DNA of 7,297 nucleotides from Actinomycetota bacterium (GTDB lineage Bacteria; Actinomycetota; Acidimicrobiia; Acidimicrobiales; Microtrichaceae). Under the pieces are notes generated by a model. That model did no database searches and was not told the origin of the DNA. It saw only the letters and a program-made list of their open reading frames with translations. Both the position numbers and the translations under genes were made by a program. This document shows, one piece after another, positions 6,106-7,297 of this stretch (within the stretch, counting starts at the first letter, position 1; every line of letters starts with the position of its first letter). The stretch covers positions 1 to 7,297 of the forward strand of contig JAFDWA010000072.1 in NCBI GenBank assembly GCA_018268735.1. Direction: 5' to 3'.

Positions 6106-6122
6106 GCTCGCAACCTACGAGC
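6106..6122 (-). promoter_or_regulatory. Possible -10 element within a small palindrome upstream of the AhpD-like gene
   Basis: On the - strand GCTCG-TAGGTTG-CGAGC forms a 5-bp inverted repeat whose loop contains TAGGTT, a fit to the actinobacterial -10 consensus TANNNT, 27 nt before the start codon. No convincing -35 hexamer is visible at 17 nt. It is in the 110-nt gap between the radical SAM stop and the AhpD-like start, the only place for a separate promoter. Confidence 0.2.
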
Positions 6123-6194
6123 GAGCCCGACCACTCACCTACCCACCCACGCCGCCGCGAACGACTCGACCCACGCCAGATCTCGCTGCACCGT

Positions 6195-7297
6195 TCAGAC
6201 GACCACGCCACGACCGACCGCGGACCCCTGCGGCTCGTAGCTGCATCCCGGGTCCTCTGCGAGCGGGTTGCCGGTGAGCGCATGCGCACGCGACCGCGAC
6301 CCGCCGCAGATCGACCGGAACTCGCAGCGGCCGCACCGCCCGCCGAGCTGGTCGGGGTCGCGGAGCGACCGGAGCAGCTCGGCATCCCGGTAGATGTCCG
6401 GGAACGACATCGAGCGAACCGATCCGGCCGACAGCGGCAGGAACCCGCTCGGGTAGACGCTGCCGTGGTGGTCGATGAACGCGAACCCTCGCCCGGCGTT
6501 GACGTCCAACGGCGGGCGACGCGCCCGGGACCTTGGGACCGCTCCCGGATCGACGGGCGTGGTGTCGGCCCGCAACCGAAGCCTGAGCGGTCCCGGTGGG
6601 TGGTCACGATCGGGGTCGTCGCTCCTGGTCCGCTGGATCGCGACGCGCCGGAACTGCGGGGCTTCGGTCGCCTTGATCGCGACGCGGTCACCGACCTCGT
6701 GCAACCAGTGGAGCACCTCCTCGGTGTCCTCGGCGTCGAGCGCAGCGAGCTCCTCGCCTCGGCCGGTGGGCACGAGGAAGAACACGCTCCACAGACCTGC
6801 GTCCACGCCGGTGACGATGTCGAGGATCCGCGGCAGCTCACCGACGTTGCCCGCCGTCACCGTCGTGTTGATCTGGAGCCGCAATCCGGCATCGCGCACC
6901 TCGTGCGCTGCTTCGAGGGTCCGCTCGAACACGCCGTCCACGCCACGGAACCCGTCGTGGGTGGCGGCCTCGGCCCCGTCGAGCGAGAGCGACACCGCCG
7001 ATGCCCCGACGGCTCGCAGGCGGGCGAGGCGGTCCGGGGTGAGCAGCGGGGTGACCGACGGCGACAGCGACACGTGAAGACCGATCGAGGTGCCGTGCGC
7101 GACGAGCTCCTCGAGGTCCGGGCGCTCGAACGGGTCGCCACCGGTGAGCACGACCATCGGCCGGGGCGCCCCGTAGGCCGCGAGGTCCTCCAGGAGTCGG
7201 AACCCGTCCGCAGTGGTCAACTCGAGCGGATCGCGGTGGTGCTGGGCGTCGGCCCGGCAGTGCGCGCACACCAGCTCGCAGGCCCGCGTGACCTCCC
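6195..7297 (-). CDS. Radical SAM/SPASM domain protein (5' end outside window)
   Basis: The frame is open from the right edge (EVTRACELVCAHCRA) to TGA at 6195-6197, so only the first residues are missing. The C-x3-C-x2-C motif at 7257-7280 binds the radical [4Fe-4S] cluster and SAM; GGDPFERPDL is the SAM-binding GGE-like strand. The barrel continues through SLSLDGAEAATHDGFRG and LWSVFFLVPTGRGEE. The C-terminus has a SPASM-like auxiliary cluster region: RCGRCEFRSICGG and a final cysteine in EDPGC (about 6243-6345), preceded by GFAFIDHHGSVYPSGFLP. From memory this arrangement closely matches TIGR04053-type radical SAM/SPASM proteins, relatives of haem- and peptide-modifying enzymes. Its substrate is unknown, and no precursor peptide is visible in the window. 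Gene order suggests it precedes the AhpD-like gene, with a 110-nt gap. Confidence 0.9.
   Translation of the reverse strand, partial: EVTRACELVCAHCRADAQHHRDPLELTTADGFRLLEDLAAYGAPRPMVVLTGGDPFERPDLEELVAHGTSIGLHVSLSPSVTPLLTPDRLARLRAVGASAVSLSLDGAEAATHDGFRGVDGVFERTLEAAHEVRDAGLRLQINTTVTAGNVGELPRILDIVTGVDAGLWSVFFLVPTGRGEELAALDAEDTEEVLHWLHEVGDRVAIKATEAPQFRRVAIQRTRSDDPDRDHPPGPLRLRLRADTTPVDPGAVPRSRARRPPLDVNAGRGFAFIDHHGSVYPSGFLPLSAGSVRSMSFPDIYRDAELLRSLRDPDQLGGRCGRCEFRSICGGSRSRAHALTGNPLAEDPGCSYEPQGSAVGRGVVV

Noticed and set aside
5822..6841. 339-residue - strand frame bridging the AhpD-like and radical SAM genes
   Set aside because: Serine/arginine-rich shadow; the true genes in the other frames carry the CxxC and SPASM motifs.
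1..7297. CRISPR array, tRNA, rRNA, insertion sequence or phage genes
   Set aside because: No regularly spaced repeats, tRNA-like folds, transposase motifs or terminal inverted repeats were seen.

Overview
The window is GC-rich DNA with strongly GC-biased third codon positions, leaderless-looking starts and an ECF sigma/zinc anti-sigma pair. This suggests a high-GC actinobacterium (Actinomycetota); I cannot name a lower taxon. One gene runs on the + strand at the left edge. Everything else is on the - strand, so the text below reads from right to left for those genes.

Layout. (1) 3-611 (+): C-terminal end of a stand-alone FMN/iron-sulphur glutamate synthase-type protein, truncated by the window edge. 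(2) 612-878: convergent intergenic DNA with a coding-like stretch of unknown identity and a GC-rich hairpin. (3) 879-4519 (-): a compact cluster transcribed patatin-like phospholipase -> Rieske/thiamine-diphosphate (ThDP) oxidase fusion -> ferredoxin reductase remnant -> ArsC-family reductase. (4) 4600-5485 (-): an intact zinc-finger anti-sigma gene overlapping by 4 nt a broken ECF sigma factor gene. (5) 5620-6084 (-): an AhpD/carboxymuconolactone decarboxylase-type protein. (6) 6195-7297 (-): a radical SAM/SPASM protein, 5' end outside the window.

How they may work together. The cluster in (3) has a redox theme. A ThDP enzyme of the pyruvate oxidase/acetolactate synthase superfamily carries its own Rieske [2Fe-2S] domain at the N-terminus. 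The gene after it is a reductase of the kind that normally works with Rieske ferredoxins, but it keeps only its first ~45 and last ~50 residues. The ECF sigma gene 3.3 kb away has also lost an internal segment and changed frame. The two damaged genes share a 13-bp element (ACATCGGTAAGAC), each placed exactly 28 nt before an ATG, and a second element (CGWCAC) at the same spacing. This looks like a common ECF-type promoter. My reading is a small autoregulated redox-stress regulon whose sigma factor and reductase have both decayed, while the fusion enzyme, phospholipase, anti-sigma and ArsC genes are intact. The regulon is inference; the frames, motifs and spacings are visible directly.
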